From positions 248,001 to 312,000 of the forward strand of contig JAWKZV010000003.1 of the NCBI GenBank assembly GCA_041395745.1: a stretch of DNA of 64,000 bases. Direction: 5' to 3'. Under the pieces are notes generated by a model that did no database searches, had not been told where the DNA came from, and saw only the letters and a program-made list of their open reading frames with translations. Both the position numbers and the translations under genes were made by a program. Source of the stretch: Porticoccus sp041395745 (GTDB lineage: Bacteria > Pseudomonadota > Gammaproteobacteria > Pseudomonadales > Porticoccaceae). Shown one piece after another: positions 23,190 to 31,651 of the stretch (its first letter is position 1; every line of letters begins with the position of its first letter).

Positions 23190-23566
23190 GGGGTATCTTC
23201 CTGATAAAGCGAGTATTGTTTCCAGCGGCTGAACATCATGGCGGCGCCGAACAACACCACCTCAAGCACCAACTCGGCGAAATCCAGCCCGTTGGCGTTG
23301 GGAGCAAACAGGTTGGACACCGTCACCATGAAATACATCAGTGTGACAAAACACAACAGTGAAATGGTCTTGTAGCGTTCCTTGCGCAGCCCCGGCAGGA
23401 AAATCAGCAACGGCACCATGGTAAACACCATCAGACTGGCAGGCGTGGCAGAGAGAACGCCGTTGACCAGCAACACTACCATCAACAGAACATAACAGCC
23501 CCAGGTGAGGCGTCGCGCCACATGCAGCTTCTGATGCAGTTGCGGAATGATTTTAATCATTGTCAC
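23186..23566 (-). CDS. DUF2069 membrane protein
   Basis: A 126-residue protein with four hydrophobic segments (about residues 19-37, 41-58, 66-88 and 92-110) and a basic N-terminus. Sequence ATPASLMVFTMVPLLIFLPGLRKERYKTISLLCFVTLMYFM fits DUF2069, short inner-membrane proteins next to wrbA in many gammaproteobacteria. It overlaps sppA downstream and wrbA upstream by four bases each, which places it in the middle of a tightly packed arsC-wrbA-DUF2069-sppA operon. No function is known. Confidence 0.87.
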   Translation of the reverse strand: MTMIKIIPQLHQKLHVARRLTWGCYVLLMVVLLVNGVLSATPASLMVFTMVPLLIFLPGLRKERYKTISLLCFVTLMYFMVTVSNLFAPNANGLDFAELVLEVVLFGAAMMFSRWKQYSLYQEDTP

Positions 23567-24150
23567 CCCGCCAGCTTCTTGGCCAGTTCAGCCATGCGCT
23601 TGCCCTGGGCGATACAGAGCTCGATCTCCTCGCCGGTCAGCGGACGACTGCCATCACCCGCCTGATGGGATGCGCCATAGGGTGTGCCGCCAGCGGTAGT
23701 GGTATTGAGCGCCTGCTCACTGTAGGGCAGACCGGCAATCACCATACCGTGGTGCAGCAGAGGCAACATCATGCTGACAAGGGTGGTTTCCTGACCGCCG
23801 TGTAGTGAAGCCGTGGAGGTAAACACCGAAGCCGGCTTGCCGATCAGGCTGCCGTTCAGCCACAGGTCACTGGTGCCATCGAGAAAATACTTCATCGGCG
23901 CGGCCATGTTGCCGAAGCGGGTTGGGCTACCCAGTACCAGTCCGGCACAGTCGCGCAACTCGTCCTTGCTGCAGTACACAGCCCCTTCTGCCGGCACGGC
24001 GGGCTCGGTGGCCTCGCAAGTAGTAGAAACCGCAGGCACTGTGCGCAGTCGGCCTTCCAGGCCACCCTGCTCAACACCGAGGGCAATTTTTTCCGCCATG
24101 GCGCGGGTGTGCCCATAGCGGGAGTAATAGAGAATCAGAATGTAAGGCAT
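23563..24150 (-). CDS. wrbA: NAD(P)H:quinone oxidoreductase, WrbA type
   Basis: The 195-residue flavodoxin-fold protein starts MPYILILYYSRYGHTRAMAE, with the FMN phosphate loop YSRYGHT. It has GLVLGSPTRFGNMAAPMKYFLD and STASLHGGQETT, standard WrbA segments, but lacks part of the usual WrbA insert. WrbA enzymes reduce quinones by two electrons and protect against redox cycling. The gene overlaps DUF2069 by four bases and shares one base with arsC (24150), so the four-gene set is translationally coupled. The paralogue found beside DUF2069 in pseudomonads is of the same type. Confidence 0.93.
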   Translation of the reverse strand: MPYILILYYSRYGHTRAMAEKIALGVEQGGLEGRLRTVPAVSTTCEATEPAVPAEGAVYCSKDELRDCAGLVLGSPTRFGNMAAPMKYFLDGTSDLWLNGSLIGKPASVFTSTASLHGGQETTLVSMMLPLLHHGMVIAGLPYSEQALNTTTAGGTPYGASHQAGDGSRPLTGEEIELCIAQGKRMAELAKKLAG

Positions 24151-24494
24151 CAGAGGATATCCAGTACCTGTTCGGGAGGACGACCCAGGGCAGCCTTGTC
24201 ACCATTGACCACGATCGGTCGCTCGATCAATTTCGGGTGGCTCACCATGGCACTGATCAGCTGTTCGTCGGTCAGACTTTCGTCAGCCAGATTATTCTCT
24301 TTGTAGGCGTCCTCACCCTTGCGCAGCAGTTGCCGGGGAGTGATACCCAGCTTGGCGACCAGGTCCGCCAGGGTTTTGGTATCCGGGGGAGTATCCAGGT
24401 AGAGAATGACTTCCGGGCTGATGCCTCGCTCCTCCAGCAGGGCGAGGGTTTGGCGGGACTTTGAACAACGGGGATTGTGATAAATACGAATCAT
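24150..24494 (-). CDS. arsC: Arsenate reductase (glutaredoxin) ArsC-family protein
   Basis: From the ATG at 24494 the product, 114 residues, reads MIRIYHNPRCSKSRQTLALL, with the catalytic Cys10, and continues LGITPRQLLRKGEDAYKE...LIERPIVVNGDKAALGRPPEQVLDIL. The RPIV and R-P-x-E motifs are the ArsC/YffB signature. The frame remains open 62 codons upstream, but those residues are not protein-like, and the MIRIYHNP start is the family norm. Glutaredoxin-linked ArsC reduces arsenate to arsenite. With no arsB or arsR here, a redox or general function is as likely as arsenic resistance. It is divergent from the yihY gene. Confidence 0.9.
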   Translation of the reverse strand: MIRIYHNPRCSKSRQTLALLEERGISPEVILYLDTPPDTKTLADLVAKLGITPRQLLRKGEDAYKENNLADESLTDEQLISAMVSHPKLIERPIVVNGDKAALGRPPEQVLDIL

Positions 24495-24579
24495 GATCTT
24501 TGTGTAAAATGGCCTCGATAGAGAATGCATTCTAGCTGCAAATGGACCAGCTGGGCCAGACGAGTAAAGGGGCGTAACG

Positions 24580-25830
24580 ATGACGCTGAATGAACGGCTG
24601 GAAATGACCAGCCTTTTTTTCCGCCACCTGGGAAGGCGCTTTGCCGATGACGGCTGCCGCCAGAGCGCTGCAGCGCTCACCTATATGAGTTTATTCGCGG
24701 TGGTGCCGCTGATGACCCTCATGTATTCCATGTTCTCCCTGATCCCGGCGTTCCAGGGACTGGGCGAGCAGGTGCAGCAACTGATTTTCAGCAATTTCGT
24801 ACCCAAGAGCGGCGCCGAAATCCAGGACTACCTGAGCGAGTTTTCCCAGCAGGCGCGCACCCTGTCCGCTGCGGGAGCCATCATCCTGGTGATCACCTCC
24901 TACCTGATGCTCACCAACATTGAGCACACCTTCAACAATATCTGGGGCACCGCCGGCGCCCGCCGGGGGCTTTCCAGCTTCCTGCTCTACTGGGGCATTC
25001 TCAGTCTCGGGCCACTACTGCTGGGCATCGGCTTGATGATGCGCACCTACCTGGTGTCGTTCCAGTTACTGGTGGATGAAGTGGATGTACTCGGTGTCAC
25101 CGCCCTGGTATTCGAATACCTGCCGGTGCTGTTTACCTGGGCTGCCTTCACCCTGCTGTTCCTCGCCGTACCCAACTGCAAGGTGTCCGGTCGCTACGCC
25201 GCCATCGGCGGCCTGATCACCACCATGCTGTTCGAACTGGCCAAACTGGCCTTCGGCGCCATGATTGCCCACTCCAGCTACACCACGGTGTACGGGGCTT
25301 TCGCCATCGTGCCGGTGTTTCTGATCTGGATTTACCTGATGTGGATTATCGTGCTCGGCGGGGCGGAACTGGTGCGGACAATGGAGACCTTCAAGACAGT
25401 CTGGCGCGGCTACGATTACCCCGACCTGATCGCGGTGCTGGTGGTGATGTGGGAATGCTGGCGCAAACAGCAGGTGGGCGGCTCCCTGTCCGATCGGGAC
25501 ATCATCAGCAGCGGCCTTGAAGAGCAGCACTGGCGCCGCCTGCGCGACCTGATGCTGAGAAAGCGGATGCTGGTGGTCACCCACAACGGACGCTATATCA
25601 TGACCCGCGACCCCCACCAGCTGAAGCTGTCTGACCTGACCCGGCTCGGGGGCCGCAGCGTCACCGCGCTGCCCGGCACCAAGGCCAACGAGGCGCTTTC
25701 CAGCTATCCCTGGTACGGAACCCTGCAGGAAATCCTGCGCCAGGCCAACGAACAGATGCAACAGGCCCTGTCACCCACCGTGGCAGAGCTGTTTGAACAG
25801 GAATCACAACAAGTTGAACAAGATCATTAA
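24580..25830 (+). CDS. YihY/virulence factor BrkB family membrane protein
   Basis: The 416-residue protein has six hydrophobic helices with the YihY hallmarks RQSAAALTYMSLFAVVPLMTL, YLMLTNIEHTFNNIWG, RGLSSFLLYWGILSLGPLLLG and YGAFAIVPVFLIWIYLMWIIVLGGAEL. A cytoplasmic C-terminal extension of about 140 residues contains a winged-helix-like stretch (SLSDRDIISSGLEEQHWRRLRDLMLRKRML). The family was once wrongly called ribonuclease BN; its role is unclear. The start at 24580 gives the usual MTLNERLEMTSLFF opening. Its last codons overlap the next gene's start region. Confidence 0.92.
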   Translation: MTLNERLEMTSLFFRHLGRRFADDGCRQSAAALTYMSLFAVVPLMTLMYSMFSLIPAFQGLGEQVQQLIFSNFVPKSGAEIQDYLSEFSQQARTLSAAGAIILVITSYLMLTNIEHTFNNIWGTAGARRGLSSFLLYWGILSLGPLLLGIGLMMRTYLVSFQLLVDEVDVLGVTALVFEYLPVLFTWAAFTLLFLAVPNCKVSGRYAAIGGLITTMLFELAKLAFGAMIAHSSYTTVYGAFAIVPVFLIWIYLMWIIVLGGAELVRTMETFKTVWRGYDYPDLIAVLVVMWECWRKQQVGGSLSDRDIISSGLEEQHWRRLRDLMLRKRMLVVTHNGRYIMTRDPHQLKLSDLTRLGGRSVTALPGTKANEALSSYPWYGTLQEILRQANEQMQQALSPTVAELFEQESQQVEQDH

Positions 25831-26278
25831 TCTGGCGGCGGCTTCCCTGCTGACGTTGACCGCCTGCGCCGACCGAACACCCAGCTATCCCGTGGTCGGC
25901 GGCGGCGAACTGCGCTTCGAGGAACTGCACGGCAAGGTGGTGCTGATCAATTACTGGGCAGAGTGGTGCAAACCCTGTCGGGAGGAAATCCCCGAGCTGA
26001 ACGCCTTCCAGAAAAGCCATGGCGATCAGGTGCAATTACTGGCGGTGAACTTTGACGGCGTCGGCGGCGAGCCGCTGCAACAGCAGGCCGAGGCACTGGG
26101 TATCGAGTTCCCGGTGTTGGCCGGCGATCCCCGCCAGCAGTTTGCGGTAAAACCCAGCGGGGTGTTGCCGGAGACCCTGGTGATCGATCGCGAAGGCAAA
26201 TTCCGCCAGGTCCTGCTCGGGCCGCAGACCGAGGAAAAGCTCAGCGCGGTGCTGGCACAGTTCTCCGGCAGTCATTAA
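25814..26278 (+). CDS. Thioredoxin-like TlpA/ResA family lipoprotein
   Basis: Starting at the TTG at 25814, the product of 154 residues reads MNKIINLAAASLLTLTACAD, a good lipoprotein signal with lipid-attachment Cys18. A thioredoxin fold follows with the redox motif WCKPC (Cys52, Cys55) in LINYWAEWCKPCREEIPEL. It is therefore likely a membrane-anchored thiol-disulphide oxidoreductase facing the periplasm. An earlier TTG at 25793 would add seven residues and still keep the signal. Both starts lie inside the yihY gene, so translation is coupled. No cytochrome maturation genes are nearby, so its partner is unknown. Confidence 0.85.
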   Translation: MNKIINLAAASLLTLTACADRTPSYPVVGGGELRFEELHGKVVLINYWAEWCKPCREEIPELNAFQKSHGDQVQLLAVNFDGVGGEPLQQQAEALGIEFPVLAGDPRQQFAVKPSGVLPETLVIDREGKFRQVLLGPQTEEKLSAVLAQFSGSH

Positions 26279-26381
26279 TCCGGCAACCTCCCGACCGCAA
26301 GCCCACAGTGCGTGTTGTGATAACGTGCTGTGATAAAAAGTGCTGTAATGAAAGTACTGTCGTAACCGGAGAGTGTCGAGC

Positions 26382-27800
26382 ATGCGCGATTGCCGCCAAT
26401 TCTACATTGATGGCCAGTGGGTCGACCCCGAGACCAGCCACGAGCTGGTGGTGGAAAACCCGGCTACCGAACAGCCGGTGGCTGTCATTTCCCAGGGATC
26501 GGTGGAAGACCTCAACCGGGCGGTGATGGCCGCTCGGCGGGCCTTTGCCGAATACTCACAGACCACCCGCGAGCAGCGCCTGATACTGCTGGAAAAACTG
26601 CTGGCTGTGTACCTGGAGCGCTACGAGGACATGGCCCAGGCCATTTCCCTGGAGATGGGCGCCCCGATCAGCTTTTCCCGCAGCGACCAGGCGGATTGCG
26701 GTCGCGGTCACCTGAAAAGTGCCATTACCGCCCTGCGCAATTACCCGTTTGAACAGCCCCTCGGCAAAACCCTGATCGCCAGGGAACCGATCGGCGTCTG
26801 CGGTCTGATCACTCCCTGGAACTGGCCGATCAACCAGATCGCCTGCAAGGTCGCCCCGGCACTGGCCACCGGCTGCACCATGGTGCTCAAGCCCAGTGAG
26901 ATAGCCCCCCTCAGCGCCCAGCTGTTTGCGGAAATGATTGACGAGGCGGGCTTTCCACCAGGAGTTTTCAACCTGATTCACGGCACCGGACCAGTGATTG
27001 GCCAGGGGCTGGCAGAACACCCGGAAATCGACATGATGTCCTTTACCGGCTCCACCCGGGCCGGCGTCGCCGTGGCAAAGGCAGCTGCCGACACCGTCAA
27101 GCGGGTGGCCCAGGAACTGGGCGGCAAATCTCCCAACCTGCTGCTGGAGGACGCCGACTTTGCGCGCGCCGTTCCCAGGGGAGTGGCCATGTGCATGGAA
27201 AATACCGGCCAGTCCTGCAACGCGCCAACAAGGATGCTGGTGCCGGAAAGCCATTATGAACAAGTGGTGGCGCTGGCCGCGGAGGCAGCCAACAACATCA
27301 GCGTCGGCCACCCCCACGAGGAAGGCCCCCATATCGGGCCCCTGGCCAGCCGCGAACAATTCGACAAGGTGCAGCGGCTGATCCAGCTCGCCATGGATGA
27401 AGGCGCCCGGCTGGTGGCCGGTGGCCCCGGCAAACCGGAAGGTTTTGAAACCGGTTATTTTGTCCGCCCCACAGTTTTTGCCGACGTCGACAACGACATG
27501 ACCATTGCCCGGGAGGAAGTGTTCGGCCCGGTGCTGGTACTGATTCCCTACCGGGATGAAGTGGAGGCCATCCAGATCGCCAACGACACTCCCTACGGCC
27601 TGGCAGCGTACATCCAGACCGCCGACGCCGAGCGCGGCCGTCGCATCGCCCGCCAGTTGCGCGCCGGCATGGTGCGAATCAACGGCGCCTCCCACGGCTA
27701 CAGTGCGCCGTTCGGCGGTTACAAACAGTCCGGGAATGGCCGTGAATGGGGAGAAATGGGATTCGAGGATTATCTCGAGATCAAGGCGATCAGCGGCTGA
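26382..27800 (+). CDS. NAD(P)-dependent aldehyde dehydrogenase family protein
   Basis: The product of 472 residues opens QFYIDGQWVDPETSHELVVENPATEQPVA and has the cofactor-binding GLITPWNWPINQIACKVAPALATG, the general-base Glu245 in VAQELGGKSPNLL and the catalytic Cys279 in NTGQSCNAPTRM. It ends with FGGYKQSGNGREWGEMGFEDYLEIKAIS. This is the class of NAD-dependent aldehyde dehydrogenases acting on small aldehydes; the substrate is not predictable. It follows the thioredoxin-like gene by 103 bases. GGAGAG upstream of the ATG supports the start. A GTG at 26373 is possible. Confidence 0.95.
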   Translation: MRDCRQFYIDGQWVDPETSHELVVENPATEQPVAVISQGSVEDLNRAVMAARRAFAEYSQTTREQRLILLEKLLAVYLERYEDMAQAISLEMGAPISFSRSDQADCGRGHLKSAITALRNYPFEQPLGKTLIAREPIGVCGLITPWNWPINQIACKVAPALATGCTMVLKPSEIAPLSAQLFAEMIDEAGFPPGVFNLIHGTGPVIGQGLAEHPEIDMMSFTGSTRAGVAVAKAAADTVKRVAQELGGKSPNLLLEDADFARAVPRGVAMCMENTGQSCNAPTRMLVPESHYEQVVALAAEAANNISVGHPHEEGPHIGPLASREQFDKVQRLIQLAMDEGARLVAGGPGKPEGFETGYFVRPTVFADVDNDMTIAREEVFGPVLVLIPYRDEVEAIQIANDTPYGLAAYIQTADAERGRRIARQLRAGMVRINGASHGYSAPFGGYKQSGNGREWGEMGFEDYLEIKAISG

Positions 27801-27901
27801 TCTGGGACCGTTTTCGCCCCCAGCGTCGTTGTCACTCGCTCATTTAGTTTCACTAAACCACGCTCATTCCGCCTAGCTGGAAGCAAAAACGACCTCCAGA
27901 T
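27800..27901. repeat. 102-bp imperfect palindromic element with ATCTGG/CCAGAT ends
   Basis: The element begins ATCTGG at 27800, inside the stop codon of the aldehyde dehydrogenase gene, and ends CCAGAT at 27901. Its outer arms of about 25 bases (27800-27825 and 27876-27901) are inverted repeats with several mismatches. The middle contains a second perfect hairpin TTTAGT-TTC-ACTAAA. A T tract (TAGTTTTTTG) follows at 27901-27910, so it could also work as a terminator. It resembles REP- or MITE-like repetitive elements; no second copy was seen in this window. Confidence 0.7.
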
Positions 27902-27929
27902 AGTTTTTTGAATGGGAACTGGCAAATCC

Positions 27930-28634
27930 CTACCAGCCGAATACCTGTTTGACAAAGGGGATACTGAGGCGGCGCTTGGCCTCGAGGGTCGCCTTTTCCA
28001 ACTGCTCGAGACAATCCATCAGACCGTGCAGATCGCGAGCGGCGCGGTTGACCAGGAAACGGGCCACCTCGTCATCCAGAGCCATGCCCCGTTTGGCGGC
28101 GCGAAACTTGAGGATCTGTTCCCGCTGCCCGTCATCCGGTGACTCCAACTGAAACACCGGCCCCCAGCCAAACCGCGACGCCAGGTCGGGGAGTGTCAGC
28201 GGCAATTCCCGGGGCGATGCATCCGCCCCCACCAGCAGGCGACTGCCGGCATCGCGCATGCGGTTGAACAGTCCGAACAGTGCCTCTTCCCAGTCCTGTC
28301 GCCCAGCGATTGTCTGGACATCGTCGATGGCAACCAGCGGCAGCTGTTCCAGCCCGGCCAGAATCGCTTCCGGTGGATACTCCAGCAGCTCGCCCAAAGG
28401 CAGGTACTGTACCGGCAAGCCCTGTTCCGTCACCCGGTGACAACAGGCCTGCAGCAGGTGGGAAACGCCGCTGCCCCGTCGCCCCCACAGGTACATCACT
28501 GTCTCGTCGCCCTTGAGCCAGAGATCCCGCAGCAGCACGATCAGAAACTGCCTGCTGTCCCCCTCGGGAAGCAGGAAATTGCCAAACGTGGCATCGTCGT
28601 TCAGTTTAATTTGCAGGCTGAGCTGGCGGGGCAC
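27930..28634 (-). CDS. hda: DnaA regulatory inactivator Hda
   Basis: The 234-residue product is a DnaA AAA+ homologue without the DNA-binding domain: LSLQIKLNDDATFGNFLLPEGDSRQFL, YLWGRRGSGVSHLLQACCH, LLEYPPEAILAGLEQLPLVAIDDVQTIAGRQDWE and TLPDLASRFGWGPVFQLE. The Walker A loop is degenerate (the Lys position of GKS is Val), as is typical of Hda. It binds the beta clamp through an N-terminal QLSLQI motif, seen here, and promotes ATP hydrolysis by DnaA to prevent over-initiation. The start codon is a GTG at 28634. It lies just downstream of the DUF2066 gene. Confidence 0.93.
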   Translation of the reverse strand: MPRQLSLQIKLNDDATFGNFLLPEGDSRQFLIVLLRDLWLKGDETVMYLWGRRGSGVSHLLQACCHRVTEQGLPVQYLPLGELLEYPPEAILAGLEQLPLVAIDDVQTIAGRQDWEEALFGLFNRMRDAGSRLLVGADASPRELPLTLPDLASRFGWGPVFQLESPDDGQREQILKFRAAKRGMALDDEVARFLVNRAARDLHGLMDCLEQLEKATLEAKRRLSIPFVKQVFGW

Positions 28635-28666
28635 GGCGGTAGAGCTGGCGGCAACGGGAAGCGCGT

Positions 28667-29749
28667 TTACCTGGTCCAGCGGAACAGGTAGGAACCCGTG
28701 CTGGTTGAGGAGAAATCGCTGGTTGTGGTTTCAGTCATACGGCTGTCCCGGCGCAGGGTATCCAGCAACAGGGCGACATCGCCATCCACGGCGACCCGCA
28801 GGGCCAGACGGTCGCCATTCACAGAGTCGACCATCACATTGCGCACCAACTCCATGGACTCCAGATATTCCGTGACGGCACTGAAAGCGGCGAAACTTTC
28901 CACATGCTCGATATCCAGAGCCAGCTCCTGGGAAGTGGACTGGGGCACAAAAGCATAGCGGCTGGCCACGCTGTCCACGGACTCCGCCACCAACTGGTCG
29001 ATCAACTGGGTGGGGCTATCCGCCACTAGGCTGCGCAGGTTATCCGTCTGTTCCACCTTCAGCAGGCGGGCACCGCGCCACTGACCGGTGGAACTCTGGT
29101 ACAGGCGCACCGCCATCCAGTTGCTGGCGTTGTAGCGGGCCGACGCCTGGGTCAGGCGCTCGGCGTCAAAATTCCACACAGCTTCCTCACTGATGACGGC
29201 GCGGTCTTCCAGATCGAGCAGTGGCACCAGCAACGGCGCACCGCGCTGCTTCATGGCCCGGCTGAGCAGCGCCAACATTTCGGTCCGCTCATCGTAGGAA
29301 ACAAACTGCCGCCCCTGACCGGGGGTATCCACCACCATCCACACCAGCATTTCCGGCCGGTCTGCCGGCCAGATCTGTAATTGCTGCCGACGTACCAGGC
29401 GGTCCACCACAGCCTCGGAGTAATTGATATTCATCGCCAGGCCGGTGTTCTGGTCGCTTCCCGGCTCGGCATAGCCCACGTAGCCGTATTCGGTGACATA
29501 GCCCTCGGCATTGGCCAGGGTCTGGGCAATCTCCGGATTAGCCAACACAGCACTGTTGCCGGTGACTTTCACCAGCACCTGGGCCAGCCCCTCCCGCAAC
29601 GCGCGGCTGCGCTCGACAGGCTCCTGATCAGATACCGGCACCTGGGCCTGATAGAGGTTGGAAACCGTCACGGCATAGGCGCCGGGGCCGAGAAGAGCCA
29701 GGGCAAGTGGCAGGCAGGAAAGGATTTTTAACAGTGGCGATCGTTTCAT
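28667..29749 (-). CDS. DUF2066 exported protein
   Basis: From the ATG at 29749 the product of 360 residues starts MKRSPLLKILSCLPLALALL, a signal peptide, and continues YQAQVPVSDQEPVERSRALREGLAQVLVKVTGNSAV, the diagnostic DUF2066 opening. The central part has repeated beta and helix units. It is often found between purM and hda, as here, in gammaproteobacteria, but its function is unknown. The frame extends 22 codons upstream, but the signal peptide marks the start. The gene pair DUF2066-hda is on minus, divergent from purMN, with a shared 114-base intergenic region. Confidence 0.9.
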   Translation of the reverse strand: MKRSPLLKILSCLPLALALLGPGAYAVTVSNLYQAQVPVSDQEPVERSRALREGLAQVLVKVTGNSAVLANPEIAQTLANAEGYVTEYGYVGYAEPGSDQNTGLAMNINYSEAVVDRLVRRQQLQIWPADRPEMLVWMVVDTPGQGRQFVSYDERTEMLALLSRAMKQRGAPLLVPLLDLEDRAVISEEAVWNFDAERLTQASARYNASNWMAVRLYQSSTGQWRGARLLKVEQTDNLRSLVADSPTQLIDQLVAESVDSVASRYAFVPQSTSQELALDIEHVESFAAFSAVTEYLESMELVRNVMVDSVNGDRLALRVAVDGDVALLLDTLRRDSRMTETTTSDFSSTSTGSYLFRWTR

Positions 29750-29863
29750 GGGGGCGATTGTAGCAGCAGGCGATGAAGAGACCCATTCTCCAACTGCCAG
29801 ATTTGCCCTTTTCATATAAAATAGCCAGCCTTTGTTAAATCCGTCTCACCACAAGGCTCCCTT

Positions 29864-30922
29864 ATGAGTAATCCCAAGCAACCTTCCCTCAGCTACAAAG
29901 ATGCAGGCGTCGATATCGATGCGGGCAATGCGCTGGTCGAACGTATCAAGCAGGTGGCCAAGCGCACCCGGCGACCGGAAGTGCTGGCAGGACTGGGAGG
30001 CTTCGGCGCGCTGTTCAGTCTGCCGAGCGGCTACAAGGAGCCGGTGCTGGTTTCCGGAACCGACGGCGTCGGCACCAAACTGAAACTGGCCATGGATCTG
30101 GGCATCCACGACACCATCGGCATCGACCTGGTGGCCATGTGCGTCAACGACCTGGTGGTCTGTGGTGCAGAGCCGCTGTTCTTCCTCGACTACTACGCCA
30201 CCGGCAAGCTGAATGTGGATACCGCCGCCGCAGTGGTCACCGGCATCGGCGAGGGCTGCGCCCAGGCGGGCTGCTCCCTGGTGGGCGGCGAAACCGCCGA
30301 AATGCCCGGCATGTATGAAGGGGAAGATTACGACCTCGCAGGTTTCTGCGTGGGTATCGTCGAAAAAGACGGCATCATTGACGGCAGCGCGGTCCATGTC
30401 GGCGACACCCTGATCGGCATCGCCTCCAGCGGCCCCCACTCCAACGGCTACTCGCTGATTCGCAAGATCATTGAGGTGTCCGGCGCCGATCCCAAAACCG
30501 AAATGGTCGACGGCAAACCCCTCGGCGAGCTGCTACTCACACCCACCCGCATCTATGTGAAATCCATTCTCGGCCTAGTGGAGCACGCCCACGTGCCGGT
30601 ACACGCCATCTCCCACATCACCGGTGGTGGCCTGCTGGAAAACATTCCCCGGGTATTGCCGGAAACCGCCAAGGCAGTTATCGACACCAGCAGCTGGGAA
30701 ACCCCGGCGGTATTTGACTGGCTGCAGGAAAAAGGCAATGTGGACCCGGTGGAAATGCACCGCACCTTCAACTGCGGTGTGGGCATGGTGGTCTGCGTAC
30801 CGGAAAGCGCCGCCCAGACTGCACTCGACACATTACATATCGCCGGTGAAAACGCCTTTATCATCGGTCACGTCGCCCACGCAGAGCCCGGCGACCATCA
30901 GGTAGAACTGAAAGGACTATAA
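29864..30922 (+). CDS. purM: Phosphoribosylformylglycinamidine cyclo-ligase
   Basis: The 352-residue protein begins MSNPKQPSLSYKDAGVDIDAG and carries the family motifs GLGGFGALFSLPSGYKEPVLVSGTDGVGTKL, CVNDLVVCGAEPLFFLDYYATGKL, GGETAEMPGMYEGEDYDLAGFCVG and HITGGGLLENIPRVLP. It catalyses the fifth step of purine synthesis, converting FGAM and ATP to aminoimidazole ribotide. A clear purMN operon follows, with purN two bases downstream. Downstream of the A/T-rich TATAAA at 29815-29820 the transcript probably begins. No PurR box was recognised. Confidence 0.98.
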   Translation: MSNPKQPSLSYKDAGVDIDAGNALVERIKQVAKRTRRPEVLAGLGGFGALFSLPSGYKEPVLVSGTDGVGTKLKLAMDLGIHDTIGIDLVAMCVNDLVVCGAEPLFFLDYYATGKLNVDTAAAVVTGIGEGCAQAGCSLVGGETAEMPGMYEGEDYDLAGFCVGIVEKDGIIDGSAVHVGDTLIGIASSGPHSNGYSLIRKIIEVSGADPKTEMVDGKPLGELLLTPTRIYVKSILGLVEHAHVPVHAISHITGGGLLENIPRVLPETAKAVIDTSSWETPAVFDWLQEKGNVDPVEMHRTFNCGVGMVVCVPESAAQTALDTLHIAGENAFIIGHVAHAEPGDHQVELKGL

Positions 30923-30924
30923 CA

Positions 30925-31596
30925 ATGCATCACCCCCACCAACCCCGGATTGTGGTGCTGATCTCCGGCAAGGGCAGCAACCTGCAATCCTTTATCGACG
31001 CCGTGCAAATGCGTGTCATCGACGGCCAGATTGTCGCCGTCATCAGCAACAACCCGGGCGTACTCGGCCTGGAGCGGGCCGAGAAAGCCGGCATCCCCAC
31101 CCAGGTGGTCAATCACCGCGACTTCGCCGACCGCGAGAGTTTCGATGCCGCTCTGGCAGAGGTGGTGGAAAGCTATCGCCCCAACCTGGTACTGCTGGCG
31201 GGCTTCATGCGCATCCTGACTCCGGCCTTTGTCGAGCAGTTCAAGGGCCGCATGCTGAACATCCATCCCTCACTGCTACCCAAATACCCCGGCCTGCACA
31301 CTCACCAGCGCGCCATTGACGCCGGTGACGAGGAGGCCGGCGCCACCGTTCACTTCGTCACCAGTGAACTGGATGGCGGACCGGCGGTGATTCAGGCCCG
31401 GGTACCGATTCTGGAAGACGACGATGCCGACACCCTCGCCAAGCGGGTTTTCGAGATGGAGCATCTGATCTACCCCATGGCCGTGCGTTGGTTCTGCCAG
31501 GGCAGGCTGGGCCTGATCAACGGTCGCGCCTGCATGTTCGGACGTCCGCTGCCGCCGACGGGCCACCCGTTCAGTCTCACGCGCCGTGAACGATAA
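30925..31596 (+). CDS. purN: Phosphoribosylglycinamide formyltransferase
   Basis: A 223-residue protein starting HHPHQPRIVVLISGKGSNLQSFID, with the folate-dependent formyltransferase core and the catalytic set Asn-His-Asp in LNIHPSLLPKYPGLHTHQRAI and GDEEAGATVHFVTSELDGG. It transfers the formyl group from 10-formyl-tetrahydrofolate to GAR, the third step of purine synthesis. It follows purM by two bases. The C-terminal end PLPPTGHPFSLTRRER is slightly longer than in Escherichia coli PurN. Confidence 0.98.
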   Translation: MHHPHQPRIVVLISGKGSNLQSFIDAVQMRVIDGQIVAVISNNPGVLGLERAEKAGIPTQVVNHRDFADRESFDAALAEVVESYRPNLVLLAGFMRILTPAFVEQFKGRMLNIHPSLLPKYPGLHTHQRAIDAGDEEAGATVHFVTSELDGGPAVIQARVPILEDDDADTLAKRVFEMEHLIYPMAVRWFCQGRLGLINGRACMFGRPLPPTGHPFSLTRRER

Positions 31597-31651
31597 CGGG
31601 CAAATGCTATCTAACCTCACTGTAACTCCATGACAGGGACCCACTAAAGTT

